From: Microvelia longipes
Lineage: Eukaryota > Arthropoda > Insecta > Hemiptera > Veliidae
DNA: 64,000 nucleotides
Direction of reading: 5' to 3'
Assembly (NCBI GenBank): GCA_018340805.1
Contig: JACMZG010001863.1
Coordinates: forward strand, 27,654,786-27,718,785
Shown: one piece after another, positions 12,041 to 24,500 of the stretch
Layout of the letters: every line of letters starts with the position of its first letter
Position numbering within the stretch: position 1 is the first letter of the stretch
Notes under the pieces: generated by a model
Told to the model about the DNA's origin: nothing
What the model saw: only the letters and a program-made list of their open reading frames with translations
Databases searched by the model: none
Made by a program: the position numbers and the translations under genes

Positions 12041-12735
12041 TTTAACCATTTTTAGCGGAATTCTTTGAACTTCGCTGCGGTATGGATGTCATAGCGGGAG
12101 TCGGACAAAGGGGTAGGACCTAAAATCTGTTTCAAAGATCCCTAACCAAATCTTATAAACACGTTATCTCTTGAATAACAAACTCTACAAAAATCATCAC
12201 TGGAGAGAAAATTTACCCTATTCGAACCCAGGTTTATGTGACGTAATGAACCTTGTTTGCTAAGTGAGCAAAAGTAAAATTAAATCGGTTAAATTTAAGA
12301 TTAAAATTGTTGCCCCCTTTAATGGCAAATAACCAGAAAACAAAATTAAAGCTAGCAAATAACAAGTGTTAGAGTGGGTTATCGTTTTCAATATTTTTTT
12401 TAGTGATGAATCGAATAAAACCGGTTCGATGTTAATATGACCACCTAAAATAATCAAAAAGTCAAAAAACGTAAGGTAAAAACAAAGTACTTTGAAATGT
12501 TTAAAATTTATAACTTGAGAGGTAGCATTAGTACTAGTAACAAAATTTTTATCTTTATTTTCAAAGAAATATGTTAAAACTTGAAAAGGTAAAAATAAAT
12601 TGAGCTTTAAATCAGTGCAAATAATAGTGTATCGCCAACCATATAAGGGTGAGCATATATATGTATAACTAAAGGGATAAATATGCGCATTTCTTTTGAA
12701 AAATCCAGACAACAATTTTCAAAGTATTATTTATA
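12041..12735 (+). mobile_element. Old, diverged RF2/RF3 copy
   Basis: The order of parts matches the intact copy at 4.2 kb: a decayed end palindrome, then TCTGTTTCAAAGATCCCTAA. Next are a decayed core (GTGACGTAATGAACC, TTGCTAAGTGAGC), AATCGAATAAAACCGGTTCG, and an RF3 loop-like tail (GTGCAAATAATAGTG, then GCGCATTTCTTTTG). The microsatellite is absent. A 151-codon open frame on the minus strand inside it is hydrophobic and unrelated to known domains, so I do not treat it as a gene. Confidence 0.65.
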
Positions 12736-12740
12736 ATTAA

Positions 12741-12815
12741 TATCTGCCTCAGTGGCCGGGGTTCGCAGCCCGGGTTATGCTCTAAGATTGTAAATATTTC
12801 TTAGAGTATGGTAGA
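12741..12815. repeat. Possible tRNA-like SINE remnant
   Basis: GCCTCAGTGGCCGGGGTTCG has tRNA-like wording. It is followed by a hairpin (CTCTAAGA / TCTTAGAG) at about 12781-12808. Box order and spacing do not give a foldable tRNA, so the call is weak. Confidence 0.2.
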
Positions 12816-15363
12816 TGCAACCCACCATAAGTTGTTGCCGCAGGGTGATAGGTTAACATATTATTTTGCATGATCGAGTTAGCTTACTACCTCGACCATG
12901 GTAATACCACTCTAACACTTAAGAATTTTCCCGCAGGTCTTAAAGTAAAACAAGTATTGCTTTAAACTACACTTAATAAAGTTTTAAGATTCATTAAAAA
13001 ATCATTAATTTTTTGTTTAATGATAAAAATTTGTAGAAATTAATAAAACATTTGACTTGATAAAATGTACATTATGTACTTTAAATAAATATACTTTATA
13101 TAAAAAAAACCTAATTTAACTTTAAATGGTAACTTATTTTCAATTTCTTAGCACATTCCTTCATTCAAATATTCTTTTTTGCTCTCTTAATTTTAAATTT
13201 CTTTATCGAATACCTTTTCTATTTTTATCACACAAAAAAGAAAAAGGAGGAAAATTATCCAATCAGTTGATTTTTTGTGAATAGAAAAGGTTTTGTTCAG
13301 GGTAAAAAAGGAATGAGGCAAATAGAATACCGAAAATATAGGAAGGCTGATTCTAATTACCCGGGACACAATACTTGCCAGGCAAAAACCCTTCTTTTTC
13401 TTGTTCAAATAAATTATCAAAGCCAAAATGGAAGAAAAGACTATGGTAAGGTGGAGTAGAAGGATTAAAGAGAAATTAATGATTACCTCCTGAATACCTT
13501 TTCCCTGCCTTTCTAACTTTATTACAATAGGATATCAATTTATCATTAATTATTTCTCGCTTCTTCTACTCTCCAAAGTTTTTATATAATCTTCACTTTT
13601 ACTTGCTGGACTTAGCTTTATTTTCCCATTAAAAATCTTGCACAGAGAAACAGGGAATATTTCCTTACTAACTAAACAGTTCCATCTCTTGACTTATGAA
13701 AGTAAATAATATCATAACATTTTATAAAAGCACTTTGAGTCAGAAAAGTTTTGCTAATGTAAGTACATTGTACACTCCTTATTACAAACACCATAACACT
13801 TGAACGTCTTCTGGTGGAAATTTGCCACAATTTAACGAACATAATTCATTTAAATTCAATTTATAATAGAATTTTAAAATAAACTTCTATTTCTAAAGAA
13901 AATGCATAAAGACATTTTTATAAAATATAACTAATTTAACGAAAGTCTTTCAACACATTAGCGTTGAATCTACGAACTTAAATACATTTTCAAACACGAC
14001 TTAAATACAAATTAGCCAACTAAGAATCAAATAACATGACATCATGAAGGTTTAATATCACGGTTTGATGGTGGGACCCAGATCAAAGATACGAGTCTCG
14101 ATGAGGCCAAGACTGATGTGAAGACTCTCTACTAGTGATTGGAGTGGCGCCAGATAGTTAAGAGAAATCTCGCAGCCCTTATCTAGCTCACTTCAATCGC
14201 CCTCTAATTTAATGACTGTGATTATTTTGTGTCTGTCGCCAAATGGCATTAAAGAATGTAATGTTTTCTCATAAATTATATATTTTATGTCCGTTGATTT
14301 TATATTCTAGTAGATTAGTACTCAAAAACTGCATAAATACATTAAGCACTTCTGTTTGAACACCTTGATAAAATATGTTGTTTTTTTTTGTTAAAATTAG
14401 ATACTATTTTATTGTCTATACATTCAACTTAAAAAAATGTTTGTAACATTATGCTATAAACAATACCAGATGTTTGTACTTAGTGATAATCTATTTTATT
14501 CAAATTATTTGCCTTTCTAACCAAAGTTAAATTTTAATACAGGCCAAACTATTTAAGCTAAGGATATAAGCCGAGGTTTTACAGTTCACCAAAAATAAAG
14601 TAGAATAGTAAATCAGACCAATATAGTATCGACATTTTATCCCCAAAGGCCTCGGCTATCGATAGGAAAAGGCAATCATCCCTAGGCCTCATCACTTATT
14701 GAGCGGTCCAATCAACAAGGGCTCGCGGCGTCTAATCCCTTCCTGAAACCCTTTCCCCTGGGTAACCCCTGAAGCTAATTCCACCACTCATTCCCTGCTA
14801 ACAAAATCCCTAAAATATTAATTCTTATAAAACTCATGCTGATAACCAAGCTAAGGAAAACATTAAGCCGAAATATAAATTATAAATAACCAACAGTTTT
14901 ACAATTTCTATTAATTTTTAACGATGATGTATTTAAAATTAAAGTAATTAATTAATAAATTATTATAATTTTAACATAGATTAAGAAAATAACATAATAA
15001 ATAAGTAAATAAATAAATATTATAACCCTTTTAAGCAATTAAAATAAGCATCAACTAGGGATCATCGGCTTCTTGCTTGCAGCTACGCAACGTTAGGCAA
15101 CCCCGTGCCCTTCTGCGGGCACTTTGAATAAATTTTAGGTTATATGTTGTTAAATGGCACTTTTTTACGTAATTAGGTAATTTTAAATTTAGAGGGAGCT
15201 CTATATGTCCACTTCGACTGGCCTTTTTAATTTTTCGTGGCCCCTTTCAGCACACATTTTAGTTGTTTAATAATGACATTTAAGTTTGGTTATGAATAGT
15301 AAAGTTTTAAGTTGCCTCGCTAATAATGCCTTTAACATTATAAGCGATCTCAATTAAAAATAA
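12816..15363. other. Non-coding stretch, mostly AT-rich
   Basis: No gene is supported. Opposed 60-77 codon open frames at 13193-13459 share one low-complexity sequence and look accidental. Two GC-richer patches, at 14057-14215 and 14630-14790 (GGCCTCGGCTATCGATAGG), may be old repeats, but no second copy was seen in the window. Confidence 0.45.
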
Positions 15364-16520
15364 GATAAAAAAATCAGATACGAAGTACCTCGGAACTTTT
15401 CCTCATTCGCTACGCTCATCCTCCCTAATTCGGACTCGCTTCGCTCGTCCTAAGACAGTAATTTCATCCGTTTTGCTCCAAGCGGTCACCAATCCAGACA
15501 CTGACCACGCTCGATGCAGCATGACTTTTATGTATAATAGGCATAAGTTTATATATGTGGAATTCTAGTAAAGCCGTAAAGATCTTAATAATCCAAAAGA
15601 AAATTCTGAGATGCATTGTAGGAGCGCTTATAGCTAAGTGCAAACCGATTTATAAGGACCTTGACTTACTAACTGTACCAGCTATGTTGATAGTAAAGAA
15701 TTTAAAAACACTAAGGCATAACTTGAATGATTTAGAGACCCACAAAGACGTAAATAACTACAATACAAGATCTAAACATGCCTTGACCACCGAACAACAT
15801 AGAGCAAGTAAGTACGAAAATAGCCAGCAATATACTTCAATAAAGCTCTATAACTCATTACCGAATCAACTTAAACAGTTGCACGACAACAACGACTTTA
15901 TTAAACAATGTAAACATTTATTAACTAACAAACCTGTTTATAAGATCAGTGAACAGTTTAGTAAAACTTATTATTTAAATTAAAAATAGAAATCTTTGTA
16001 TTTTACAAAAAAATATTCTGATGTTTAATTGCTAAATTCTTAGTCTTTAGTTATTGTTACAATTCTATTCAGCAATCTGATTGTTCTATCTTAATGTTTT
16101 TTGCCCAGTTAATTAATTTGTTGCCACTATCGCTTGTACTAGTTTGAATTAGGCCAATTTTATAATGTTAAAACGTTTTTATAACATTAACAAAAATTGT
16201 ATACATACTACTAAATTAAATTTAATGCTATGACAATTTGCAATTGTAAAAAAAATACATATACGCAAATACAATTATTTATTTATGATCCAGCAAAAAT
16301 TATAGATATACTTGTTGTATATGGCTACATACACGCCAAATCTCAATCCAATCTCAACATTTTTACGCGTTTAATGAATTTGTTTAAATTTTCGCTGAGT
16401 CATTATTGCGGGTTAATGACGTCATGAAAAATTGTTTTCCGAGTGGCATAACTACACTTATAGACTGAATGTAGTACAAAGTTTCAACTCTCTAACATGT
16501 CTAGACGAGTAGCTATTTTT
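15364..16520 (+). mobile_element. RF1 copy split by a LINE insertion
   Basis: The RF1 head (GTACCTCGGAACTTTTCCTC, CGCTACGCTC and CGCTTCGCTCGTCC motifs, then GATGCAGCATGACTTTTATG) runs to about 15532. RF1 resumes at about 16283 (TTTATGATCCAGCAAAAATT) and continues through TGAGTCA (16396-16402) and TGACGTCA (16417-16424) to about 16520. The interruption is the LINE tail described separately. A short TTTATG repeat at both junctions could be its target duplication. Confidence 0.75.
15541..16275 (+). pseudogene. 5'-truncated LINE: polymerase C-terminus and 3'UTR
   Basis: An uninterrupted frame of 142 codons at 15555-15983 encodes the C-terminal region of a non-LTR retrotransposon polymerase. Diagnostic stretches are IIQKKILRCIVGA, CKPIYKDLDLLTVPA, NNYNTRSKHAL and IKLYNSLPNQLKQL. 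The catalytic palm (YADD) is missing because the copy is 5'-truncated. The first codon of the frame is therefore arbitrary. A roughly 290-base AT-rich 3'UTR ends near GACAATTTGCAATTG and an A-rich run. It inserted into an RF1 element. The intact reading frame suggests it is younger than the other LINE remnants here. Its clade is not assigned. Confidence 0.8.
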
Positions 16521-17559
16521 ACTATTTATTGAACTTCATTCTTACCCATTCTAGCATCCCCTCTCCTTTATCTCATAAGTTATTAAGTTGTTATGATATT
16601 TATGCATGTTATCGTTATTTATACCTTATTTATGTTCCTTTACCTGTTTATTTATTAAATTGTAGTACTTTAGGCTAAGACATATGTAATATAATCGTCG
16701 AAATTTCGCATGTAAACATACCGGTCTAATCTGCCGTGAAAGAAGAATATTACACTTGTTTATTTTTATCATCATATTTATTCACTTTACTGCACGTTAA
16801 TCAGCTTCACATTTCACTATTTAAATTTAACATGTTTATGGAAGAAGCATGAGAATAACATGGACATGGTAAAACGAGATAAACAATGCAACCTTTCAGC
16901 TGTTATCTATTCGATTCAGAGTAACCGCCAACGATCGCAACTGCAACCCTCTGTGGCGCACAAGGTTGTAATTACAACATTTTACAGTAGCAACTCAACT
17001 TATCAACTACAGTCAACAAGTGGTTGATGGAATACTGAACGCATTTTTATGTCAACTATACGCAACCGCTAATAAGTTCAGTAGGAAAGTTTGCTTGGTC
17101 GGAAATCTTTGTCTCGAGCATTATTTGCTTAAAATATTCAATATTTATTGCTATGCATGAGTTTTAGTGCCAAATGTACCGTGCCAAAGGATCTAAGTGA
17201 AGTTTAGAGTGTAGAACTTAAAGTTTGGAGTAGCCAGATGACCGTCGTTGAAACGCCGGGCGGTCTCGTCAAATATCTCTGAAACTACAGTTTATCTTGC
17301 ATATGTAGCCTATGTAGAGATCTCTTAAGTATAAATTTAGAATATTTAATTGAAATTTATTATCTATTGTATGTAATTTATTATTTAAGCTATAGCTTTT
17401 GCTCCCTAACCTTGCCTGCTCCTTTTGTTTCTTGTATGCTTTGCTATTTATTTCTTATTTACATTAATTTATTCTTAATCAATCAGACTTGTATGAAACC
17501 GCTTAGTCTAGAAATAGAAAGTTTATCTACACCTTATATTTTGAGTTCTAATTACAACC
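16521..17559. other. Unassigned stretch
   Basis: No coding sequence is supported. A somewhat GC-richer patch at 16900-17060 and a CGTTGAAACGCCGGGCGG block near 17247 have no visible second copies. The open frame at 17367-17642 runs into an RF1 element. Confidence 0.4.
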
Positions 17560-17890
17560 CCCCTATTTCCTTGGGTATATTTAATGGTCGAGTTTTATAT
17601 CACTTCGGTAAGCTATATCAGAGCATTTCAAAACTCCTATAGCCCCGACACTAACATAAATACACTGGGCGCTACGATGATAAGAGTGACACCACATACA
17701 AATACACATATGAAATACAGTGTGCCTCGTACAGGCACACACACACATACAGACAGATAAACAACTTTGTGAAAACCACTCAAGAGGCCTTAAAAACACC
17801 TGAAAAGAATATTTCAGGTGACATTTGGGTCTCAGATTTTTTAGCAAACACAATACTTTTCCTAAATACCTACGGTATAAATGAGGAAAA
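17560..17890 (+). mobile_element. RF1 3' part
   Basis: Recognised by ATAAATACACTGGGCGCTA, a CA-rich tract, GTGAAAACCACTCAAGAGGC, CCTTAAAAACACCTGAAA and the end TATAAATGAGGAAAAGT. The 5' half is missing. Confidence 0.8.
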
Positions 17891-18119
17891 GTAAAAATAC
17901 TCTACATGATGCGTTTTACAAAACGGTACCTACAATAGATTAGTTATTAAATAAATAAAAAGAACTACTGGTCATGAGCTATCATTAAAAAACAAATACT
18001 TTTCAGTATCATTGAAAAATGAATTTATAAGAATTAAAAAATTACCAGTATGAAGCAAACTGATGAACATAAGATTTAATCAAGGTATTTCTAAATAAGG
18101 AGAAGTGGTACGGTATCAT

Positions 18120-18300
18120 GTCAATTACGACCCACGGAGTACCTTGTAACTTTTCCTCGCCACATCCGATTCGCTACGCTCATCCTCACTAATTCGGACT
18201 CGTTTCGATCGTACTCAGAATAAGGAAATCGCATAATTCAGATTATGTATTTGTATTATGTATATTTCGTACTTGCTTCCCGCGTCCTTAGACTAAGTTT
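18120..18300 (+). mobile_element. RF1 5' part
   Basis: It carries the head motifs GGAGTACC, ACTTTTCCTC, GATTCGCTACGCTC and TCGGACTCG, then loses similarity. Confidence 0.7.
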
Positions 18301-18439
18301 TAAAAACTTGAGTATATGATGACATCTTACAAACACACTATTTGACTTACAAATTATCAGAACCTTTCTTTTTACTATTCCTCATCCCGTAGACAGGTAA
18401 AGTATTGTAATAGCACTGAAAATTCAAAACTGTGATATC

Positions 18440-18600
18440 ACTTGAATCGTCCGTTTTAGGCAATTTAAAGACCTCTTGAGTGGTTTTCACAAAGTTGTCT
18501 CTCAGTATGTGTATGTGAGCGTATGTGTCTGTTATCACAGTAGCTCTTAACATATTTATGCTAAAGAGTTAAAACATGGTACAAAAATAAACTTTATTCT
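18440..18600 (-). mobile_element. RF1 3' part, inverted
   Basis: GACCTCTTGAGTGGTTTTCACAAAG, a GT-rich tract and GAGTTAAAACATGGTAC are the reverse complement of the RF1 3' region. The piece lies just downstream of an RF1 head in the opposite orientation. Confidence 0.7.
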
Positions 18601-19245
18601 CTTATTGTTCTGAGTCGGATCCCCTTAAAAATTGCAGGGGTGATGTCCCCAATTTTTTTTAAATGATTGCTCAAAACAAATGTTTTTTATCTAAAAAGAA
18701 ATTTGAGCTAATAAAAAAATTGGTCGGGACCACCTTATAAATTTTGGGGGCCGTGTCCCCAAAAAAATATGCTCAAAACAACTTCTTTTGACCTGAAACG
18801 GATTTTGATTTTTTTTTATCGAGTCCCCCTTATAAATTTTGAGGGTGCCGCCCCCGAGAAAGTCTTACAAAACTTGATCGGTCCTAAGTATAAATTTAGA
18901 GGATACCACTCCCCTAAAAAATGGGGAATTGGCTGAAACTCTAATAATAGGAAACAATTTTTATTCCCAAGGGAAAAATGTAACGTTTCTATGTTTTATC
19001 TCCAGACGGAGTATTATGTGGAATTTATTGACTAGTTCATAGGGAGTAAAGAAGCGCTTTTCACTACCAAGGGAATGAAAAGTAACGTTTTACTACGAAG
19101 GGAGTGAAAGTAACTTTTTACTCCGAAGGGAGTGAAAGTAACTTTTTCTCCCTTGGAAGTGAAAAGCGCTTCTTTACTCCCTATAAAATAGTCAATAAAT
19201 TCCACAAAAACTCTGTCTGGAGATAAAATATAGAAACTTTGCCAT
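18600..19245. mobile_element. RF5: GGGG/CCCC tandem plus foldback
   Basis: Three diverged units of about 100-110 bp (18610-18930) share CCTTATAAATTTTGGGGG and GTGTCCCC motifs. They abut a foldback at about 18990-19240, whose arms (GTGGAATTTATTGACTA ... AGAAGCGCTTTTCAC and its complement) enclose three copies of GGGAGTGAAAGTAACTTTT. A related composite, inverted, is at 36400-37035. The open frame at 19032-19262 reads through the foldback and is not a gene. Confidence 0.65.
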
Positions 19246-20640
19246 CTACGGCTATTTACCACAAAGACACGAGGATAAGCCTATGGGTTGCATTTAAAAG
19301 CCAGCAATTACACTTTAATAAAACTAAAAATCAAATACATAAAAATCTGAAATAACACATATACATATAAAATAATACATAATTATAAAAATGCGGAATT
19401 GTTTTACACAAATGGATATAAAGAAAACGAAAAAACAGGATACGGATTGCAACAAGTCAAGAGGTAAACGCCTACAGAGAATCAAGCTTGTGAGACAACA
19501 TAGACAACAATCTCAAAATACTCAAACCTGCAGTAGACGAGAGGCCAAGGGGCTACACAGAAAAAGGCATGAAGATTCTGTTCTGAGACTTAAACACGCT
19601 AGATTACCTTACTATTTGAATAATGCTATACTATTATTCTATACCTTCTATTCGATGTACTTATTTTATTTTATTATCCTATTTCATCATTTTTGAAATT
19701 CTCATCGGTTTGGTTCTAGTTTAGTTAATAATTATAATACATTTGTATATCTATGTCAGAGGTGCTGATGACCATATGTTTATCACCTTATTAAATATTT
19801 TTAAAAAATAAAAATTAGTTAACTTAAAGCCAACAAACGTTTGAAAAGAAAATTAAAAGTTTAAATACATGCACTAAAAATTTACCAAATAAATGTTTTA
19901 AAACTTAAGTTGAAACCTACAATTACTTTAACAACAAAGAAATTATTTTTTATCATAACTAACCCAACCTGTATTGACTTTTTAGTAATTACGATTTCCG
20001 AGATGGCTTTACTGGCAGATAAGTCTTCTCTGCTAATAAATTCTAATCTAAATCTAATCTAAAAGTTAAATGAAGCATTAATATTATAATCACTTTCAAT
20101 CTATTCCGTCGTAGCGTCAGGTCTCTAACACTACGGTACAGTTTAATAGCGTATAACAAATACTTCATTAGCGAGCGTAGCTTAATTACTTCCGTCATAT
20201 TGTATCCATGAAAATCTAAACATATTACTAATGTTCCCGGAGTTGAACCATTAATTTTCTAAATAACACTGCATTATGTCATAGACTAGTATTTCCGCAC
20301 ATGCTATTGATTTATAACTAGTTAAATTCGCTAAATTTCCTTCTGGTGTTAGATTAGCACATTCATAAATTCGTAATTATGTAAATTTAAACGCAGACGT
20401 GATTTTGAAAATTGAATCAACTTATCATAAGTATCAAGATATAAATTCTCTGGGTTTTCTACTGTACATTGGAGAAAAGAAAATTCACCGAATATTCTAC
20501 CCAGAATATATAGAAGTACAATACTTCACTTTTTACTTAACTTTTACATTATATTATAGTATTACAAAAGTTGTAGTTTAAAGATATAATCATTATATTA
20601 ATAAAAAAATAGTTTATTTAGATGATTTTATATTAATAAA
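19246..20640. other. Unassigned stretch
   Basis: A 101-codon open frame at 19391-19696 has a Lys/Arg-rich start and a hydrophobic end, with no recognisable domain. Short TAATCTAAATC repeats at about 20042-20062, after CCGAGATGGCTTTACTGG, resemble the 3' terminal repeats of some LINEs, but there is no coding remnant to support this. Confidence 0.35.
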
Positions 20641-20651
20641 ATAAATAAAGA

Positions 20652-20990
20652 AATCGGGTACGGGGTACCTCGAAACTTATCCTCATCACATCGGATTCGT
20701 CCTCAGAAATATACAAGTGGTTAACTTCACTTAACAAGAATAGTTGACACAATATAATTGTGCGAGAGACACCAAGAAAATGTAACAAGCAAAATGCATT
20801 GCTACATCTGGGAAATGTTCCATCATTTGACATTCGTCATCATTGATGGCTCGACATAATGTCATGTCCCACACTGTTTCGTTACGTCTAACTCACCTGG
20901 GCGCCGACAGAGCCTGGACTCACTCTGATCTTCAAATTAATTCCAATGAATATATTTTGAATGTATTTTGGGGCCGCTGAGTAAAATAAA
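20652..20990 (+). mobile_element. RF1 head joined to an RF4 copy
   Basis: CGGGTACGGGGTACCTCG to about 20705 is an RF1 head. From about 20735 the sequence is RF4: AGTTGACACAATATAATTG, GAGACACC, GCTACATCTGGGAAATG, CATCATTGATGGCTCGACA, GTTTCGTTACGTC and GGGCGCCGACAGAGCC. Other RF4 copies are at 39410-39770 and 48715-49147. Confidence 0.7.
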
Positions 20991-21370
20991 ATCGTTCCTG
21001 TTTTATAGCGGTAAATAACATTAGCGATACTCCATTTTACCCATTTTTAAATAAAAAATGAGCTTATTTTAACCATCTATAGCATTACTACTTGTTACTT
21101 AATTTTCCTGAATTTCCCAAAGAAAATGAACTAAAATATTTTAAATGTTAGCATAAAATGAATTTTAAATGAGTATGAATGCTCTGCAGTGCCAATTAGA
21201 ATCATGGCCATAGTTTCTAATAACCTATGAGATTCCTGAGAAAAATTTTGAAACATCAGGTACAAGGGTAGTAATGACAACTTGAACAGAATATAGATTG
21301 ATGAGCAAGAAAGCGAGCATCTAAATAGTTCCACCTGGTTAAAATTAAAAAAAAAAAATAAAGAGACTGG

Positions 21371-21712
21371 GTGGGACTGCAATAACAACTTCTTACTTCT
21401 TTAAATTACTATATTTCGCCTGAACCCAGGCATACTCTGACTTAAAAGGATAATCTAACTTAAAATCCTATACTTCTACACATAATTCTTAAAACTGTAA
21501 TGGTAATAATCCCAGTGGATAGTTAAATAATATAAGAATATAATACAATAACTATTTTCTAAACAGATTAAATAAGAAACAACAAATAAAACCATCAAAC
21601 AACATTTGCTTGTTTGATGTTTTTATTCCTTGTTTTTTATATATATTTCGCCTGGTGTCAGGCGAAATATAGTAATTTAAAGAAGTAAGAAGTTGTTATT
21701 CCAGTCTCATGC
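21371..21712. repeat. Inverted repeat, arms about 50 bp
   Basis: Left arm 21376-21425 (GCAATAACAACTTCTTACTT ... TATTTCGCC) and right arm about 21652-21703 are nearly exact reverse complements, separated by about 225 AT-rich bases. Outer bases also pair partly (CTGGGTGGGACTG against CAGTCTCATGCAG). It may be a non-autonomous DNA element; no target duplication was resolved. Confidence 0.65.
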
Positions 21713-21769
21713 AGTGTCTTTAAAAATTAAATATTATATTTACATATAATATATAAATATAATATAGAT

Positions 21770-22030
21770 TTTTGTTCCTAAACGTTTCTATGGGACACGA
21801 TAACCTTCGAACACTTTTTCGGACCAAAATGAAACGAACACTATCGTTTATAAAATATGTGTGACGTCATTTACCTACAATAATGACCCCACAAACATTT
21901 CTAAAATCACAAATCTTCAAAAAGAGTTTAGATCAGACTGAAACTTTTTACACATGTACTATTATGTATAGTTAACACAATATACGAAGTAACATTTTAT
22001 TATCAGTATTAGTTCTGTTGTTATTGATTG
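21770..22030 (-). mobile_element. Very diverged RF1 core
   Basis: It contains TGACGTCA at 21862-21869. Spaced words match RF1 read backwards (GATCAGACTGAAACTTTTTACACATGT ..., shortened here), but overall identity is low. Confidence 0.35.
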
Positions 22031-22987
22031 ACATATAAAACATAATGTGATCAAATCACGTTTTTCGATGAATACATTGGAAAATTCACTTATATCATAG
22101 CAGTATAGAACTATAAACTAGTAATATGACAAACTGATATGGGACAACAACCATGGCTTTTGCGTTGACGCCGCGAAGCGGCCTCGGCCTCTGGTTTTAT
22201 AATGGGATGGTTGTAAAAATTAATAGAATTTTTTAAAGGGAATTATGGATTTATATGTTTGTCTTTTCTTTAATTTAAAATATTCAGTTATATCAATTTA
22301 AAGCATTAGATTTAAGGAGTAGACTTAGTGTCGCGCACAAGCCCTAAAATAATACGGCAAAATGGTCGAAATGCATTATTTAATTTAATTGATTTTTTAA
22401 ATTATTTGTACTTCAATAAGAAAAAATATTAAAAACTACTGAATATTTACTTTATACTCTTTCGATGTTTTACACTCTTATTCACTCTTCACAGAGTGAG
22501 AAAATTGTGTTCAAAGCCACTTTGTCTAGAATTGCATTTTATTTTACAGTTACGCTATCATTTGAGACTCAAAACAAGACTTATTTAATGTGAGTCAAAT
22601 TGGATGCAGATCTATGTAAGGTACAGTTTTCATTGTCCATCTGTCGAATTCAGGGTACTAGAACTGGGACAAAAGATAAAAAGAAAGTACCGTCCTGTCA
22701 AGTCATCTTTTTCCGTTTTTGGTACATTTTTTTTAGTGTTTCCTTATAACCAATTGAAAGAAAAGAGAAACCGCAAAGACACGAATACTAAATAGAGTTT
22801 GTAGAATCAAAAGAAAACTTAGACAAAAGAAAACTGTTGTGACAGTGACAAAAAATTGTATTTGTTTTCAAATAAAGCGGAACTTGAAACTAAATTAACT
22901 ACGATCATTATTTTTTTATTTCTTTAAAAATAAAATAAAGTGAACAATGCTTTATTAATTCTACTGTTATACATTACTGTAACATTT
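22031..22987. other. Unassigned stretch
   Basis: A small GC-rich island at 22155-22195 (GCGAAGCGGCCTCGGCC) is self-complementary in part. A 63-codon open frame at 22604-22795 has no recognisable features. Confidence 0.4.
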
Positions 22988-23600
22988 TAACGAATTTCCT
23001 TTAGAAAATATTCGCTAATGGGATAGGCGGCTTGACGGGAGGCAAAAATCCGTTTCAAATGTCGCTAATGATTAAAATGTAGATTTAAAAATGTTAATCC
23101 ATTACTGTAATAGATATATATTTTTTAATCATTTGAGGTCATAACGTCATTAACCTAGTTTTCTGAGTCATTTAAAACAATTAGTAAAATTATAATTTGT
23201 AATTTAACCTTTGTAAACAGATATTTATAATAAACGATTTATTTATTTAATTTATTTAATTTATTAAAAAAAAAATTAAGGATTAAAACTCTTTGCCGGC
23301 AGCAAATTTATTATTTTGTTTACTAGGGCGCTAAATCGTATAAAACCGGCCCAAAGTCAATAAGACCACTCATAGTGAACGAAAAGTCGAAAAAGCGTGA
23401 TACTAATAGAGAAACCTAAAATACTGTCGTCAAACAACAAATGGAAACAACGAGAGGAGTGCCGTTTTTTATGATGATTGGTGTGCTGAATCGAACAAAG
23501 TGGTTCAGAGTCTATATGACCTCTCAAAGCTCTTAAGTCGAAAAAATCATGGTAAACAAATGTCGAGTATTGATTAAGAGTGATTATCATATTGAAATCT
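22988..23600 (+). mobile_element. Old RF2 copy
   Basis: It opens with a decayed end palindrome, CTAATGGGATAGGCGG and AAATCCGTTTCAAATG. It continues with GTCATAACGTCATTAACC, TTTCTGAGTCA and AAATCGTATAAAACCGGCCC, then two sub-repeats containing AAGTCGAAAAA. The microsatellite and RF3 are missing. Confidence 0.65.
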
Positions 23601-23654
23601 TCATTATACAGTTAAGTATACGCTTAATCGACCAAAGCCATTTATGTGAAATTA

Positions 23655-24500
23655 ATAAATCGGGTAAGAGGTACCTCGGAACTTTTCATTATCAAATGAG
23701 ATTCGCTACGCTCATCCTCTCTACTTTGGACTCGCTACGCTCATACTCCCTACTTCGGACTCGCTACGCTCATCCTCCCTACTTCGGATTCGCTTCTCTC
23801 ATCCTCAGAATATACAATTTGTCTAATTTATACTGCAACACGTCCTAGGACGGATACATTAGATTGTAAACATATCCGTTTTATTCCCAGCGGTCATCCA
23901 TCCGGGCACTGATGCTGGATGCTGCTTGTGTAGTGCAGTGCTTGTCCAGTGCGGGCACTGGATGCTGCTTTGCAAAAACCACTCAGGAGGTCTTAAAATC
24001 ACATAATTCCGGTGACATCCCGGTTTCTGTTTTTTTCGCAAACACAATTCTTTTCCAATATACCTACGGTATAAATTAGAAAAGTAAAAATCAGGTACAG
24101 GGTACCTCGGTATTTTTCCTCAAAACTGGGACTCGCTTTGCATTCAAACATCTGAAATCTCGGTTTCAGATGTTCAGTGCAGGCACAATACTTTTCCTAT
24201 ATACATACGGTATAAACGAGGAAAAGTCAAAATTATGTAACAAAATTTTGTTGCAGATTACCAATGCAGCAAACTAGGTAATCGTAGTCTGAGAAATATT
24301 ATCTTTCTGGCAGCACAACTAGACATAAAGTATGATTTTTTATGCTTTAATTTTTTTTACAAAGTCAAAACAAAGGGAGTTATGCGTGTCATAGACACAC
24401 AGACAGACACACGTCATGCGAAATCCGAAGCCCGATTTTTCGGATATTTTGTGTGAACACAATACTTTTTCTCATACCTACGATAGTAGGGGAGGAAAGG
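23655..24500 (+). mobile_element. Tandem/nested RF1 fragments
   Basis: Three RF1 pieces follow one another: 23660-24085 with head and 3' end but shortened middle, about 24090-24235, and 24370-24500. Each ends near a GAGGAAAAGT-like terminus, and the second begins again with GGTACAGGGTACCTCGG. The middle includes a local duplication of GCACTGGATGCTGCTT-like words near 23908-23970. Confidence 0.7.
23698..23806 (+). repeat. 28-bp minisatellite within RF1 head
   Basis: Four units read roughly TTCGGACTCGCTACGCTC plus ATCCTCCCTAC. Other RF1 copies carry one or two units, so the number varies between copies. Confidence 0.75.

Noticed and set aside
12260..12715. 151-codon minus-strand frame
   Set aside because: It lies wholly inside an old RF2/RF3 copy, and its hydrophobic low-complexity composition is what AT-rich DNA gives by chance.
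12741..12815. Possible true tRNA gene
   Set aside because: No acceptor stem, and D-, anticodon- and T-arms do not appear in the correct order. Kept only as a weak tRNA-like remnant.
19391..19696. 101-codon + strand frame as a host gene
   Set aside because: No recognisable domain, a low-complexity hydrophobic end, no promoter or splice signal, and repeat-rich surroundings.
23698..23806. Regular 28-base units considered as a CRISPR array
   Set aside because: Units are contiguous without distinct spacers and belong to the RF1 head. The organism is eukaryotic.
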